A DNA stretch of 64,000 nt from Mannheimia cairinae (lineage in GTDB: Bacteria; Pseudomonadota; Gammaproteobacteria; Enterobacterales; Pasteurellaceae): NCBI RefSeq assembly GCF_028649535.1, contig NZ_JAQSJE010000008.1, forward strand, positions 124,001-188,000, given 5' to 3'. The first letter of the stretch is position 1. Each line of letters starts with the position of its first letter. Under the pieces are notes generated by a model. It made no database searches and was not told where the DNA came from. It was given only the letters and a program-made list of their open reading frames with translations. Of the stretch, positions 55,446 through 64,000 are shown piece by piece. Position numbers and translations under genes: made by a program.

Positions 55446-55480
55446 AAAAAGGATTAAGCCAGCACGCTTAATCCTTTTTA
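55446..55480. terminator. Bidirectional terminator between pepD and lpxM
   Basis: AAAAAGGATTAAGC at 55446-55459 pairs with GCTTAATCCTTTTT at 55466-55479, giving A and T runs for both convergent genes. Confidence 0.9.
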
Positions 55481-55494
55481 CTATCTTGCTTTAA

Positions 55495-56445
55495 TTATTG
55501 ATAAATATCTTCGCCATTACGTCTGGTTTTGAGTAGTCTTAAAATCCAAACATATTGTTCAGGATTTTTCTCGACAAAGTACTCTATCACTTTATTCATT
55601 TCTCGGGCAGATTGCACTGGATCGCCAGAAAACTCAAGGGGCGGTAAAATTTCCATTTCATACACCGATTTTTCAGCGTTATAGATAGAAAACATCGGGA
55701 TTACTTCCGCATTTGCTACCCTTGCCATTTTATTTAACCCCGGCAAAGTTGCTTTTTCGGTAGCGAAAAAATCGGTATACACACTTAACTCTTCGCCAAA
55801 ATCTTCATCTGGTAAGAAGTAGCCCACATCACCTTTACGCACATCGGCTAAAAAGGCTTTAATGCCATTTTGACGAGTGTGCATTCGCCCGCCCAAACGC
55901 TCACGGGTAATGTTCCACAACCAATCCACCAACGCATTACGGTGTGGGTTATACATTGAGGTCATTGGATAGCCTAAAGAAAACATCGCCACCCCTGCCA
56001 TATCAATCGACCAGGTATGCGGTACCAATAAAATCACGTTTTTTCCGCTTTCTTTGGCTTTTACAACCTGCTCAAAGCCTGTAAATTCACAACGTTTTTG
56101 CAAGTAAGAAACAGGGCGAATTGCCGTTTCGCCAATCGCTAACATTGTTTGAGCCACAGTGATAAACATTTTCTCAATCACATCTTCTCGTTTTTGCTCA
56201 CTCCAATCTGGAAAGCAATAACGTAAATTAACCTTTGCCCGATGATAGCCTTTTTTATTTTTCTGTTTTAGGTATTTATAAGCCACCTTTCCCACAAAGG
56301 CTGAAAATTTATCTCTAATACGAGCCGGCACATAAGCCAAAATCACAAGCCCTAATACACCGAGCCATACTCCCCAATATTTAGGGTGTAAAAAAGACCA
56401 CAAGAATTTATGTGTATAACCGTCTTGGGCGGTAATTCGTGTCAT
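55495..56445 (-). CDS. lpxM: Lipid A late acyltransferase LpxM (MsbB-type)
   Basis: 316 aa. One N-terminal membrane segment (WLGVLGLVILAYVPARIRDK, about residues 27-46) is followed by the LpxL/LpxM (HtrB/MsbB) domain. The catalytic H-x4-D motif is VPHTWSIDMAGVAM near residues 140-153. Further signatures are KRCEFTGFEQ, YFLPDEDFG near 210, and the C-terminal PEQYVWILRLLKTR. It adds a secondary acyl chain to Kdo2-lipid A. LpxL is the alternative assignment; the HTWSID wording and KTRRNGE ending favour LpxM. Confidence 0.86.
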   Translation of the reverse strand: MTRITAQDGYTHKFLWSFLHPKYWGVWLGVLGLVILAYVPARIRDKFSAFVGKVAYKYLKQKNKKGYHRAKVNLRYCFPDWSEQKREDVIEKMFITVAQTMLAIGETAIRPVSYLQKRCEFTGFEQVVKAKESGKNVILLVPHTWSIDMAGVAMFSLGYPMTSMYNPHRNALVDWLWNITRERLGGRMHTRQNGIKAFLADVRKGDVGYFLPDEDFGEELSVYTDFFATEKATLPGLNKMARVANAEVIPMFSIYNAEKSVYEMEILPPLEFSGDPVQSAREMNKVIEYFVEKNPEQYVWILRLLKTRRNGEDIYQ

Positions 56446-56879
56446 TTTGTTTTCCTCAAGTTCATTGTCACTTTCTTTGCTTCGCCAAAGAAAGTAACCA
56501 AAGAAAGGCGACCCTACTTCACCGCTTTTCTTCGCTTAGTTGGCATTTGCTGACGGATAATTTTAAATTCGCTTCGCTCAAGAAAAATTGTCCTACAAAT
56601 TGCCAACACGCTCAGGCGGTTCAGAAGGGAACCCAATAGAGCGTTATTTGCAAAATAATTAAAAAAAGTAACCGCTTGTTATGGTCGGATCGGGTTCCCT
56701 TCTGAGTTGCCCGAACGACTTGAAATTTTTAGAAAAATAATCCCGAGCGAGAGCGAAGCGAACATCAGGGTTATTTTTCGTTAAAAAAATTTCAATAAAG
56801 TGAGGAACAGCAACGAAGCAGGGTGTGCTTTCTTTTGGTTACTTTTCTTTGCACAAGCAAAGAAAAGTAACAATATCCC
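56446..56879. repeat. Nested inverted-repeat region between lpxM and rnfE
   Basis: No gene is supported here. Three nested inverted pairs are seen: terminal hairpins GTTACTTTTCTTTGC (56838-56871, perfect 15-bp arms) and a diverged partner at 56467-56498; TTCGCTTCGCTC (56568-56579) against GAGCGAAGCGAA (56751-56762); and TCAGAAGGGAACCC (56621-56634) against GGGTTCCCTTCTGA (56692-56705). AACCAAAGAAAG (about 56495) also pairs with CTTTCTTTTGGTT (about 56828). All are centred near 56665, so the region could fold into one long stem. Confidence 0.8.
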
Positions 56880-57563
56880 CTATTTTTTATCAATAATATT
56901 TTTTAACGCTAATATCACCCCAAGCCCAATAAAAGCCCCCGGTGGTAAAATCGCTAATAACAAACCGGAATCAATATGCAAAACATCAATGCGTAATGCT
57001 TTTGCCCAATCGCCTAGCAGTAAATCTAAACCGTCAAATAAGGTACCATTGCCGATAATTTCACGCAATGCTCCAAGTAGCAGAAGGCTTAAGGTCATAC
57101 CAAGCCCCATAGCAAAGCCGTCAAAGGCGGAGAGTTTTACTTCGTTTTTGGAGGCGTAGGCTTCTGCTCGTCCGATTACGATACAGTTAGTTACAATCAG
57201 CGGAATAAAAATCCCGAGTGATTGATAGATAGGGAAAGCAAAGGCATTCATTAAAAGCTGTACTGCCGTTACCACCGTTGCAATCACCATTACATAAATC
57301 GGGATACGAATATCGTGCGGAATCATTTTGCGAAAAAGCGAAATGGTCGTATTGGTGCAAACCAACACAAATAAGGTCGCCAAGCCTAGCCCTAACGCAT
57401 TGGTTACGCTGTTAGAAACCGCAAGCAATGGGCATAAGCCTAATAATTGCACTAAAGCTCCGTTGTTTTTCCATACGCCATCGGCTAATAGCGTTTTCCA
57501 AACGGATGCTTGTTTAGGTTCTGTATCAATATTGACTACAGGAATTTGGTTTTCTGTTTCCAT
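56880..57563 (-). CDS. rnfE: Electron transport complex subunit RnfE
   Basis: The start is ATG 57563 (227 aa), behind GGTGGA; the TTG at 57584 would overlap rnfG. Six membrane segments are predicted. [25 protein letters not shown] near residues 37-61 and [41 protein letters not shown] near 128-168 are typical; the conserved LLAVS and GRAEA elements are present. RnfE pairs with RnfA in the membrane; both have inverted topology and an Fe-S site in between in known structures. It is the last gene of the operon. Confidence 0.93.
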   Translation of the reverse strand: METENQIPVVNIDTEPKQASVWKTLLADGVWKNNGALVQLLGLCPLLAVSNSVTNALGLGLATLFVLVCTNTTISLFRKMIPHDIRIPIYVMVIATVVTAVQLLMNAFAFPIYQSLGIFIPLIVTNCIVIGRAEAYASKNEVKLSAFDGFAMGLGMTLSLLLLGALREIIGNGTLFDGLDLLLGDWAKALRIDVLHIDSGLLLAILPPGAFIGLGVILALKNIIDKK

Positions 57564-57574
57564 TTTTCCACCGA

Positions 57575-58207
57575 TTATTTGCAAGATTCAAATTGCTCAA
57601 GCATTGTTGGGGTTTGTTCAAGTTCGGTTATTACCCATTTTGCACTTTGGCGAACATTATTAACCACCGCACGAGGGGTAATGGTTGCACCGGTAAATTG
57701 GTCGAACTGACCGCCGTCTTTTTTCACTTTCCAATCTACTTCGTTTTCTAAACTGAATAATTTATTGCTGAAGTTTAAAATCCAGTTAGAAACACGAGTT
57801 TCAATTTTATCGCCTAGCCCCGGGGTTTCTTGGTGTTGCAATACCCGCACGCCTAAAACATTGCCGTTTGGCTCGATTCCCGTTAATAAAACGATATTGC
57901 CAGAATAGCCGTCCGGAGCAGTGCTTTGAATGGCATAAGCGGTTATTTTTTCAGATTTTTTTGCAATATAAATGCGGTTTAAATAAGGGGCATTTTCAAG
58001 TTGAATTGCTTTACAGCTAGCCAGCAAGTCGTTATCAAAATATGTTTTTGGCACGACTTCTTCTAATAATTTTTTCTGTTGTTCTGCCATTACACTATCA
58101 ATTCGCCCTTTTGTTAATAAATAAACACCAGTTGAAATAGCAGTACAAAATAGGGCGATTACGCCTAAAATCAAGGCATATTTTACGGTAATTTTTGAAG
58201 TATTCAT
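57575..58207 (-). CDS. rnfG: Electron transport complex subunit RnfG (covalent flavoprotein)
   Basis: 210 aa. One N-terminal membrane segment (residues 9-30) and a periplasmic FMN-binding domain are seen. The covalent FMN attachment motif is [14 protein letters not shown] near residue 170-183: the second threonine of GAT-x-T carries the flavin. [24 protein letters not shown] near 112-135 is the other signature. It passes electrons within the Rnf complex. The start abuts rnfD. Confidence 0.95.
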   Translation of the reverse strand: MNTSKITVKYALILGVIALFCTAISTGVYLLTKGRIDSVMAEQQKKLLEEVVPKTYFDNDLLASCKAIQLENAPYLNRIYIAKKSEKITAYAIQSTAPDGYSGNIVLLTGIEPNGNVLGVRVLQHQETPGLGDKIETRVSNWILNFSNKLFSLENEVDWKVKKDGGQFDQFTGATITPRAVVNNVRQSAKWVITELEQTPTMLEQFESCK

Positions 58208-59250
58208 TATCGTTTATCCAACCTTGTGCCGTATAGTCTTGGCTGTGTGTAGTGATCGATTAACGGCACACAGATATTTGCTAATAAAACAGAGAATGCG
58301 ATTGCATCCGGGTAATTGCCATAATAACGAATTAAGTAAACCAGCAAACCAATCAAACCGCCAAAAATCAATTTACCACGAGGGGTAATAGAGGCGGTAA
58401 CAGGATCAGTTGCGATGAAAAAGGCTCCAAACATCATCGCACCGCTGAATAAATGCAACGGCATAGACCACGAGCTATCACTAACCAAATCGGTTATTCC
58501 GCTAAAAATCACAAAAGTTCCGAGCATTGCGATAGGAATTTGCCAATGAACAATCTTCTTATAAATCAAAAAAACACCGCCGAGTAAGAAAGCAAAATTA
58601 ACCTGCCACCAACCTCGTAAAAAAACATCCCCAAATAGCAAATCAAATTCTAAACGACTAAGTGGTTTAGCTATTTTTGCTGCGTCTAAAACGGTTGCCG
58701 AAGCAATGCCATCGACACTATTCACTAATTGATAAACGCTAAATCCATCAGTGCTTACCCCTTTAAAAATCAGCGACATTGCATCGGCAAAAGTCGGGGG
58801 TTCACTTAATAAATGGATAGGCACCATCCAAGAGGTCATCTGAACCGGGAAAGAAACCAACAATAACGCATAGCCTACCATTGCTGGGTTAAACAAGTTC
58901 TGCCCTAATCCGCCGTAGCTGTGTTTTGCCAGTAATAAGGCAACAATTACGCCAATCACCACAATCCAATAAGGAGCATAGGGCGGAATCGACATCGCAA
59001 GAATCAATGCGGTTAAAATGCCCGATAAATCTGCCAGATAGAAAGCGGTCGTTTTTTTGCGTAATTTTGCAACGCCGATTTCAATCACAATCGCCAATGA
59101 AACGGCAAGCAAGGTTTGAATTAACACCCCAAACCCAAAATAGTAAATCTGTACCCCAAAAGCAGGTAACATCATCGCAATGACCCACAACATAAAGTTT
59201 GCGGTTAAATTGCTTGAATGTGTATGGGGGGAACTGACCATTTTAAACAT
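58207..59250 (-). CDS. rnfD: Electron transport complex subunit RnfD
   Basis: 347 aa, nine or ten membrane segments. [20 protein letters not shown] is the N-terminal signature. Covalent FMN attaches to the threonine of [13 protein letters not shown] near residue 182. Other conserved stretches are [18 protein letters not shown] near 114-131 and [28 protein letters not shown] near 270-297. It lies behind a non-Rnf membrane gene with a uptake signal in the 44-base gap. It may use MFK at 59250 or MVSS at 59241. Confidence 0.94.
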   Translation of the reverse strand: MFKMVSSPHTHSSNLTANFMLWVIAMMLPAFGVQIYYFGFGVLIQTLLAVSLAIVIEIGVAKLRKKTTAFYLADLSGILTALILAMSIPPYAPYWIVVIGVIVALLLAKHSYGGLGQNLFNPAMVGYALLLVSFPVQMTSWMVPIHLLSEPPTFADAMSLIFKGVSTDGFSVYQLVNSVDGIASATVLDAAKIAKPLSRLEFDLLFGDVFLRGWWQVNFAFLLGGVFLIYKKIVHWQIPIAMLGTFVIFSGITDLVSDSSWSMPLHLFSGAMMFGAFFIATDPVTASITPRGKLIFGGLIGLLVYLIRYYGNYPDAIAFSVLLANICVPLIDHYTQPRLYGTRLDKR

Positions 59251-59294
59251 TGATAAAACCTTTTTGTAAAAAATTGCAAAAAACTGACCGCTTG

Positions 59295-59930
59295 TTAGAG
59301 CTTCGGTAAATTCAAATTAAAGCGAATTGCAAGCAGGCGGATAATAATCACGGTAAACACAGTTGCAAGATAAACCCAGTCGCTGTCCACGCCAAATGAG
59401 TTTGCCAATACGAAAATCACACCGCCGACAAGGCTTGCCGTAACATAAACTTCTTTTTGCAGAATAATCGGCACTTCGTTGCGTAAAATATCACGAATCA
59501 AACCGCCAAAGCAGCCTGTTACCCCGCCAAGAGCCACACAGATAAGTGGGTGCAGTCCGAAATCTAAGCCTTTTTGCACACCGATAACGGTAAATACCCC
59601 CAGACCAATCGCATCAAACACGAGTAATCCCGTTTGCCAGCTTTTACGAGAAATTTGGTTGCGGAAAATGGCGGTAATCAGCACCGCTAAACTAATCATC
59701 AGCACATAAATCGGCTGTTTCATCCAAAACACAGGTGTTGAGCCTATCATCATATCTCGCAAGGTACCACCGCCCACACCAGTTACGAATGCCAAAATAA
59801 ACATTCCGAAGATATCCATTTTGTGCTGACGAGCAGCAATCGCCCCAGAAATCGCAAATACTATCGTGCCAATCAGATCTTGCACAAATAGGAACGACCA
59901 AGGCAAGGGTGGGATAAGCTGGCTTAACAT
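59295..59930 (-). CDS. TRIC-type (YicG/UPF0126) membrane protein in the rnf operon
   Basis: 211 aa, about seven membrane segments. It has two repeats of the TRIC channel domain: [40 protein letters not shown] (residues about 26-65) and [20 protein letters not shown]...[19 protein letters not shown] (about 110-160). GGG-x-LRD and GG-x-IRD are the domain signatures. E. coli YicG of this family has been associated with glycine uptake. It is not a known Rnf subunit, yet it sits between rnfC (7-base overlap) and rnfD, so it is co-expressed with them. Confidence 0.88.
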   Translation of the reverse strand: MLSQLIPPLPWSFLFVQDLIGTIVFAISGAIAARQHKMDIFGMFILAFVTGVGGGTLRDMMIGSTPVFWMKQPIYVLMISLAVLITAIFRNQISRKSWQTGLLVFDAIGLGVFTVIGVQKGLDFGLHPLICVALGGVTGCFGGLIRDILRNEVPIILQKEVYVTASLVGGVIFVLANSFGVDSDWVYLATVFTVIIIRLLAIRFNLNLPKL

Positions 59931-62275
59931 TTATCCCCCTGTTTAGCTTCTTTCTTCGCTTTTGCACGAGCGATTGCTGCGGCAACCGCTGCTTTTCTTG
60001 GATCAATTTCTTCGCTTGGTTTTACTTGTTGCGAATTTACAAGATTTTCCGATTTTTCAACCGCTTGTTGAGAACCTAGCTGAGCCTCTTTTTTTGCTTT
60101 GGCTCGGGCTAAGGCTGCAGCAACAGCTGCTTTCCTAGGATCAATTTCTTCACTCTGTTTTTCTTCTTGCGAATCAGCAAGATTTTCCGATTTTTCAACC
60201 GCTTGTTGAGAAGCTAATTGAGCCTCTTTTTTCGCTTTAGCTCGAGCAAGTGCTGCTGCAACCGCTGCTTTTCTCGGGTCAATTTCTTCACTTGGTTTTG
60301 CTTGTTGCGAATTTGTAATATTTCCCGATTTTTCAACCGCTTGTTGAGAGCCTGATTGAGAACTTAGCTGAGCCTCTTTTTTCGCTTTGGCTCGAGCAAG
60401 GGCTGCGGCAACGGCGGCTTTTCTCGGCTCAGTTTCTTCACTCGTTTTTGCTTGTTCCGAATTTGTAATATTTTCCGATTTTTCAACCGCTTGTTGAGAG
60501 CCTTGTGCCTCTTTCTTAGCTCTAGCTCGGGCAAGAGCCGCTGCAACGGCTGCTTTTTTCGAGTCAGCCTCGGTTGCTTTCGGTGTTTCGTTGCTTTCTG
60601 TACCTACCATTTCCGTTTGTTCAGCCTGTTTAGCTAAACGTCTGGCTCGACGTTGTGCCATTAACTCGCTATTATCCGGCTCGCCATTGGCTTTAGCGTG
60701 AATTTCTGTTGCCGTTTCTTCGGTTTTCTTCGCTTTTATACGGGCTAAAGCAGCTTGCACCGGATCTTCGCCCTGCTGTTTTGCCATTTCTTCACGACGT
60801 TTTTCTGCCGCTTGTGTAATACGTGCGGTACGTGCCTCTTTTTCTTTTTGCAGGCGAGCCTCACGTGCCTCAAAGCGGATTTTTGCCTCTTCCGCTTTAC
60901 GTGCTTTTTCTTCCACTTCAGCAATTTTTGCTTTTTCTTGGCGGAAATATTGAATTAACGGAATGTAGCTTGGGCAAACATAGGCACAAACACCACACTC
61001 AATGCACGCATCTAAGTGATACTCTTTCGATTTATCGTGATCTTCCGCCCGAGCAAACCAATAAAGTTGTTGCGGTAATAACCCGACAGGGCAAGCATCG
61101 GAACAACTTGAGCAACGAATACAGTTTCGTTCCGGTTCAGGCGGTGCATATTCAAAGTGATCAGGGGCAATTAAGCAGTTTGCCGTTTTGGTAATTGGGG
61201 CTTGTAGAGAAGGTAGAATAAAGCCCATCATCGGCCCGCCAAAAAAGACAGGGAAACGCTTATCCGCTTGGTAATCGACTTGTTCTAGCAAGTGCTGAAT
61301 CGGGGTACCTAATCTCGCCCACACATTGCCTTTATTGCGAATTTTATCGCCGGTAAGCGTTACCACCCGTTCAATTAACGGCTCATCATCAATAATTGCT
61401 CGTTTAACCGCAAAAGCGGTACCGACATTGTGCATTACAATACCCATTTCAATGGTACGTTGCCCCGCCGGAATTTCCAAACCGGTTAAAACTTGCACTA
61501 ATTGATCTGACGCCCCTGAAGGATATTTGGTCGGAATTTCCCGCACAAACATATCATTTGAGCCTTTAAGGGCTTTGGTTAAGGCTTTAATTGCTTTCGG
61601 TTTATTATCTTCAACCGCAATGACCACCTCTTCTGGGCGAAGAACGTAGCGTAAAATGCGAATCCCCTCAATTAACTCGTGGGTGTAATCCTGCATTAAG
61701 CGATCATCGCAAGTAATATAAGGCTCGCATTCTGCCCCGTTGATAATCAGTAATTTACAACGCTTATCAGCTAAGCCTAATTTAGAGGCGGTTGGGAATA
61801 CGGCTCCCCCCAACCCTGCAATGCCGTATTGGTAAACTTTTTGGATAATTTGATCGCTTGTTAGGCTTAAAAAATCTTCAATCGGCTGACGTTCAATCCA
61901 TTTATCTTTGCCGTCTGTTTCAATAATTATCGTGACTTCTGGCAAGCCGGAAGGGTGTGCCGAAGGGTAAGGCTCAATTCCGATCACCTGCCCCGATGTT
62001 GGGCTATGCACAGGTAATTGGCGGTAGTTATCACCTTTAGTAAGCTGTTGCCCTTTTAAGACGAAATCGCCCGCTTTAACTTGTAATTCGCCTGCCCAGC
62101 CCGAATGTTGCACAACCGGCACATAAAAATATTTCGGTAAATTTAAACGGCGAATCGGCTTACTGTTTGATTGGCTTTTGTTTTCCATTGGGTGAATCCC
62201 ACCCGGGAATTGCCACAGTTTACCGGTTTCTTTATTTTGGCGGATTCGTTCAATCACTAAATTAGGAGTGCTCAT
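59924..62275 (-). CDS. rnfC: Electron transport complex subunit RnfC with long repeat tail
   Basis: 783 aa, peripheral membrane subunit. The core (about residues 25-470) shows [19 protein letters not shown], a flavin/NADH-site region ([52 protein letters not shown]) and two 4Fe-4S clusters: [22 protein letters not shown] and [17 protein letters not shown] near 380 and 420. After a charged helix (about 440-580) come five copies of an Ala-rich unit, [17 protein letters not shown], with four linkers, extending this protein well beyond its core. The start ATG has GGAGG before it and overlaps rnfB by 14 bases. Confidence 0.93.
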   Translation of the reverse strand: MSTPNLVIERIRQNKETGKLWQFPGGIHPMENKSQSNSKPIRRLNLPKYFYVPVVQHSGWAGELQVKAGDFVLKGQQLTKGDNYRQLPVHSPTSGQVIGIEPYPSAHPSGLPEVTIIIETDGKDKWIERQPIEDFLSLTSDQIIQKVYQYGIAGLGGAVFPTASKLGLADKRCKLLIINGAECEPYITCDDRLMQDYTHELIEGIRILRYVLRPEEVVIAVEDNKPKAIKALTKALKGSNDMFVREIPTKYPSGASDQLVQVLTGLEIPAGQRTIEMGIVMHNVGTAFAVKRAIIDDEPLIERVVTLTGDKIRNKGNVWARLGTPIQHLLEQVDYQADKRFPVFFGGPMMGFILPSLQAPITKTANCLIAPDHFEYAPPEPERNCIRCSSCSDACPVGLLPQQLYWFARAEDHDKSKEYHLDACIECGVCAYVCPSYIPLIQYFRQEKAKIAEVEEKARKAEEAKIRFEAREARLQKEKEARTARITQAAEKRREEMAKQQGEDPVQAALARIKAKKTEETATEIHAKANGEPDNSELMAQRRARRLAKQAEQTEMVGTESNETPKATEADSKKAAVAAALARARAKKEAQGSQQAVEKSENITNSEQAKTSEETEPRKAAVAAALARAKAKKEAQLSSQSGSQQAVEKSGNITNSQQAKPSEEIDPRKAAVAAALARAKAKKEAQLASQQAVEKSENLADSQEEKQSEEIDPRKAAVAAALARAKAKKEAQLGSQQAVEKSENLVNSQQVKPSEEIDPRKAAVAAAIARAKAKKEAKQGDKC
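59945..60560 (-). repeat. In-frame tandem repeats in rnfC, each with an uptake signal
   Basis: The 3' part of rnfC repeats a 138-base unit (46 residues: [13 protein letters not shown]...[21 protein letters not shown]). ACCGCTTGT on the plus strand, the uptake signal core, recurs at 60060, 60198, 60336 and 60486; spacings are 138, 138 and 150, the last longer by 12 bases coding for SQSG or a like insert. The repeats encode QQAVEKS at each uptake signal. Confidence 0.9.
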
Positions 62276-62879
62276 TTTTGCCTCCGCCGGTAACTATTTT
62301 TTTCTGTAATTCGGTCGTATTCACGACAGGAATAATTAAATTTTGGTCGAATTGCCAATTCCAAGATTTTGTTGTTTGTTTTATCGGAATCATTTCAATA
62401 CAGTTAGTCGGGCAAGGGGCGACACATAATTCACAGCCCGTGCATAAATCAGGAATAATGGTGTGCATTGCTTTATTGGTGCCGACAATAGCATCAACAG
62501 GGCAAGCTTGAATACACTTGGTGCAGCCGATACACATATCTTCATATATAAATGCAACTTTAGTCTCAGGCTCTTCAATTCCGTCCATCGCCGGCACTTC
62601 CACCCCAAGTAATTCCGCTAAATTTACCACTAATGGCTGACCGCCTGGCACACATTTTGTAATCACATCGCCATTGGCAATCGCCTCAGCATAAGGTTTG
62701 CAACCTGGGTAGCCACACTGCCCGCATTGGCTTTGGGGCAATAAGGCATCAATTTGATCGACAATCGGGTCGGATTCAACTTTAAGCTTGATTGAAGAAT
62801 AGCCTAAAATCGCCCCGAAAATCAGTGCGATAACAGCAATAGCAATAAGGATATAAGCAATAATTGGGAGATCTAGCAT
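62262..62879 (-). CDS. rnfB: Electron transport complex subunit RnfB (ferredoxin-like)
   Basis: 205 aa. One N-terminal membrane segment ([20 protein letters not shown], residues 10-29) is followed by the 4Fe-4S domain [25 protein letters not shown] near 47-71 and two ferredoxin clusters [18 protein letters not shown] near 117 and [20 protein letters not shown] near 147. RnfB exchanges electrons with ferredoxin in the complex. Its stop lies within rnfC. Confidence 0.95.
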   Translation of the reverse strand: MLDLPIIAYILIAIAVIALIFGAILGYSSIKLKVESDPIVDQIDALLPQSQCGQCGYPGCKPYAEAIANGDVITKCVPGGQPLVVNLAELLGVEVPAMDGIEEPETKVAFIYEDMCIGCTKCIQACPVDAIVGTNKAMHTIIPDLCTGCELCVAPCPTNCIEMIPIKQTTKSWNWQFDQNLIIPVVNTTELQKKIVTGGGKNEHS

Positions 62880-63460
62880 TAGAGTTTCACCAATCCTGTA
62901 AAGCCCATAAAGGCAAGCGACATTAGCCCTGCGGTAATTAAAGCGATAGAAGCACCTTGAAACGGACGAGGCACATCAGCAGCCACTAACCGCTCACGCA
63001 GTGCTGCAAATAAGACTAAAACTAAAGAGAAACCTGCGGCTGCTCCAAAGCCATAAAGCACTGATTCCACGAGATTATTGGCTAAGTTCACATTTAATAA
63101 TGCGACCCCCAGCACTGCACAGTTGGTGGTAATCAGCGGTAAATAGATACCGAGTAAGCGATAAAGTGTCGGGCTGGTTTTATGCACGATCATTTCTGTT
63201 AGCTGAACAATTACCGCAATCACCAAAATAAATACCAACGTTCGTAAAAACTGGGCATTTAACGGAATCAGCAGATAAGTTTCAACCAAATAAGCAGAAA
63301 GTGAGGCAACCGTTAAAACAAATGTGGTGGCTAACCCCATTCCGATTGCGGTTTCTACTTTTTTCGACACACCCATAAACGGACAAAGCCCTAAGAACTT
63401 GACTAGGACAAAGTTGTTAATTAAAGCGGTACTGATAATTAATAGAATATAATCGACCAT
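62879..63460 (-). CDS. rnfA: Electron transport complex subunit RnfA
   Basis: 193 aa, six membrane segments, first gene of rnfABC-TRIC-rnfDGE. [39 protein letters not shown] near residues 12-50 and [16 protein letters not shown] near 108-123 are typical of RnfA; the cysteines in GLCPF and TNC provide, with RnfE, a buried metal site in known Rnf structures. RnfABCDGE couples ferredoxin/NADH redox to an ion gradient. rnfB overlaps its stop by one base. Confidence 0.95.
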   Translation of the reverse strand: MVDYILLIISTALINNFVLVKFLGLCPFMGVSKKVETAIGMGLATTFVLTVASLSAYLVETYLLIPLNAQFLRTLVFILVIAVIVQLTEMIVHKTSPTLYRLLGIYLPLITTNCAVLGVALLNVNLANNLVESVLYGFGAAAGFSLVLVLFAALRERLVAADVPRPFQGASIALITAGLMSLAFMGFTGLVKL

Positions 63461-63479
63461 AAATCCACGAAACTAAGAA

Positions 63480-63528
63480 ACAAGCGGTTGAATATATTGC
63501 AAAATTTTCAAAAAATCTGACCGCTTGT
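63480..63528. repeat. Inverted uptake-signal pair between rnfA and ettA
   Basis: ACAAGCGGT at 63480-63488 and ACCGCTTGT at 63520-63528 flank TTGCAAAATTTTCAAAAAAT. It lies between divergent starts. Confidence 0.85.
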
Positions 63529-63685
63529 AAAACCAAATAAATTCAAAATAGCGTTATATTATCCCTTGTTTTGAGTTCATTCACAATAAAAAATCCGAGG
63601 TAGTTGTTGAGGCTAAAAAGTTCCCTATATTTTGATGTCAAATTCAAGTAAAATAAGGCGAATTTTTTTGTGAGGAATTATAAAA

Positions 63686-64000
63686 ATGTCAACTCAATTT
63701 GTTTATACGATGCACCGTGTCGGCAAAGTTGTGCCGCCGAAGCGTCATATTCTTAAAGATATTTCTTTAAGTTTCTTCCCTGGTGCGAAAATCGGGGTTT
63801 TAGGTTTAAACGGTGCGGGTAAATCTACTTTATTACGCATTATGGCGGGTGTAGATAAAGAGTTTGAAGGGGAAGCTCGTCCTCAGCCGGGGATTAAAAT
63901 CGGTTATCTTCCACAAGAGCCCAAATTAGATCCGCAACAAACCGTGCGTGAAGCGATTGAAGAAGCGGTAGCGGAAGTAAAAGGTGCATTAACTCGCTTA
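63686..64000 (+). CDS. ettA: Energy-dependent translational throttle protein EttA (5' part only)
   Basis: From the ATG at 63686 the frame reads MSTQFVYTMHRVGKVVPPKR, then the first ABC domain with Walker A GLNGAGKSTLLRIMAGVD near residues 39-56 and the signature-like stretch IGYLPQEPKLDPQQTVREA. This is the start of an ABC-F protein of the EttA (YjjK) subfamily, which binds the ribosomal E site and gates the first peptide bond when ADP is high. About 105 of roughly 556 residues are present. TGAGGAAT with spacing of about nine bases serves as the ribosome binding site. Confidence 0.93.
   Translation, partial: MSTQFVYTMHRVGKVVPPKRHILKDISLSFFPGAKIGVLGLNGAGKSTLLRIMAGVDKEFEGEARPQPGIKIGYLPQEPKLDPQQTVREAIEEAVAEVKGALTRL

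Noticed and set aside
56439-57159. Plus-strand open frames in and beside the nested repeat region
   Set aside because: One is built from the repeat arms and uptake signal, the other is antisense to rnfE; neither shows a domain or ribosome binding site.
59945-60560. Regularly spaced repeats considered as a CRISPR array
   Set aside because: The repeats are in frame within rnfC, the intervening segments are themselves repeated, and no cas gene is present.
60452-61194. Phe/Leu/Cys-rich plus-strand open frames opposite rnfC
   Set aside because: They are antisense readings of the Lys/Ala/Glu-rich RnfC tail and have no independent support.

Overview
The window is a stretch of chromosome from a member of the Pasteurellaceae, apparently of the Actinobacillus/Mannheimia/Bibersteinia side of the family. 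The DNA is AT-rich. The competence uptake signal core ACAAGCGGT (reverse ACCGCTTGT) occurs many times, singly and in inverted pairs; this is the Actinobacillus pleuropneumoniae-type variant, not the Haemophilus influenzae AAGTGCGGT type. Gene content is typical of the family: lolCDE, Rnf complex, ccm operon, lactate utilisation, P2-like porin, PnuC. The species cannot be named from sequence reading alone. I see no prophage, integrase, transposase or CRISPR array.

Layout. 1-317: 5' part of rep helicase (minus). 576-3308: potABC spermidine/putrescine transporter without potD. 3551-6989: oppB, oppC and a fused OppD-OppF ATPase, without oppA. 7171-10408: an accessory nutritional-immunity locus with a broken gene for a Neisseria ACP-like lysozyme-inhibitor/adhesin, then a TonB-dependent receptor resembling the Neisseria calprotectin/zinc receptor TdfH (CbpA). 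10465-13591: lolCDE lipoprotein release. 13688-21024: hprA, kdsA, sirB1, prmC and prfA, with a Type II restriction-modification pair and a lipoprotein gene between prfA and prmC. 21104-25194: pabA, rmuC, a frameshifted pabB and a pabC-like gene. 25203-29185: recA with a LexA-type operator in its promoter, recX, yqfB, then yrdD-tsaC-aroE. 29352-29746: tRNA-Met, tRNA-Leu and two tRNA-Gln behind one strong promoter. 29937-34915: ccmABCDEF cytochrome c maturation, lacking ccmG and ccmH. 35046-35774: hda. 36032-41774: complete dppABCDF. 41831-45319: sohB, lpxB, porin. 45629-50185: lldP-lutABC lactate uptake and oxidation behind a CRP-like site. 50291-52554: pnuC and an outer-membrane efflux lipoprotein. 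52642-56445: gmk, gpt, pepD, lpxM. 56446-56879: a geneless nested inverted-repeat element. 56880-63460: rnfABCDGE with a TRIC/YicG-type membrane protein between rnfC and rnfD. 63686-64000: 5' end of ettA.

Themes. Much of the window is transport: polyamines, peptides or heme/glutathione, lactate, nicotinamide riboside, and probably zinc. Envelope biogenesis (Lol, KdsA, LpxB, LpxM) and membrane redox (Ccm, Rnf, Lut) make up most of the rest. The less ordinary parts are the ACP/TdfH locus, the restriction-modification pair inside the prfA-prmC operon, a pabB frameshift inside an uptake-signal T-run, 138-bp repeats in rnfC each carrying an uptake signal, three composite inverted-repeat elements without genes, and a perfect CRP half-site pair at a class I position before pnuC.
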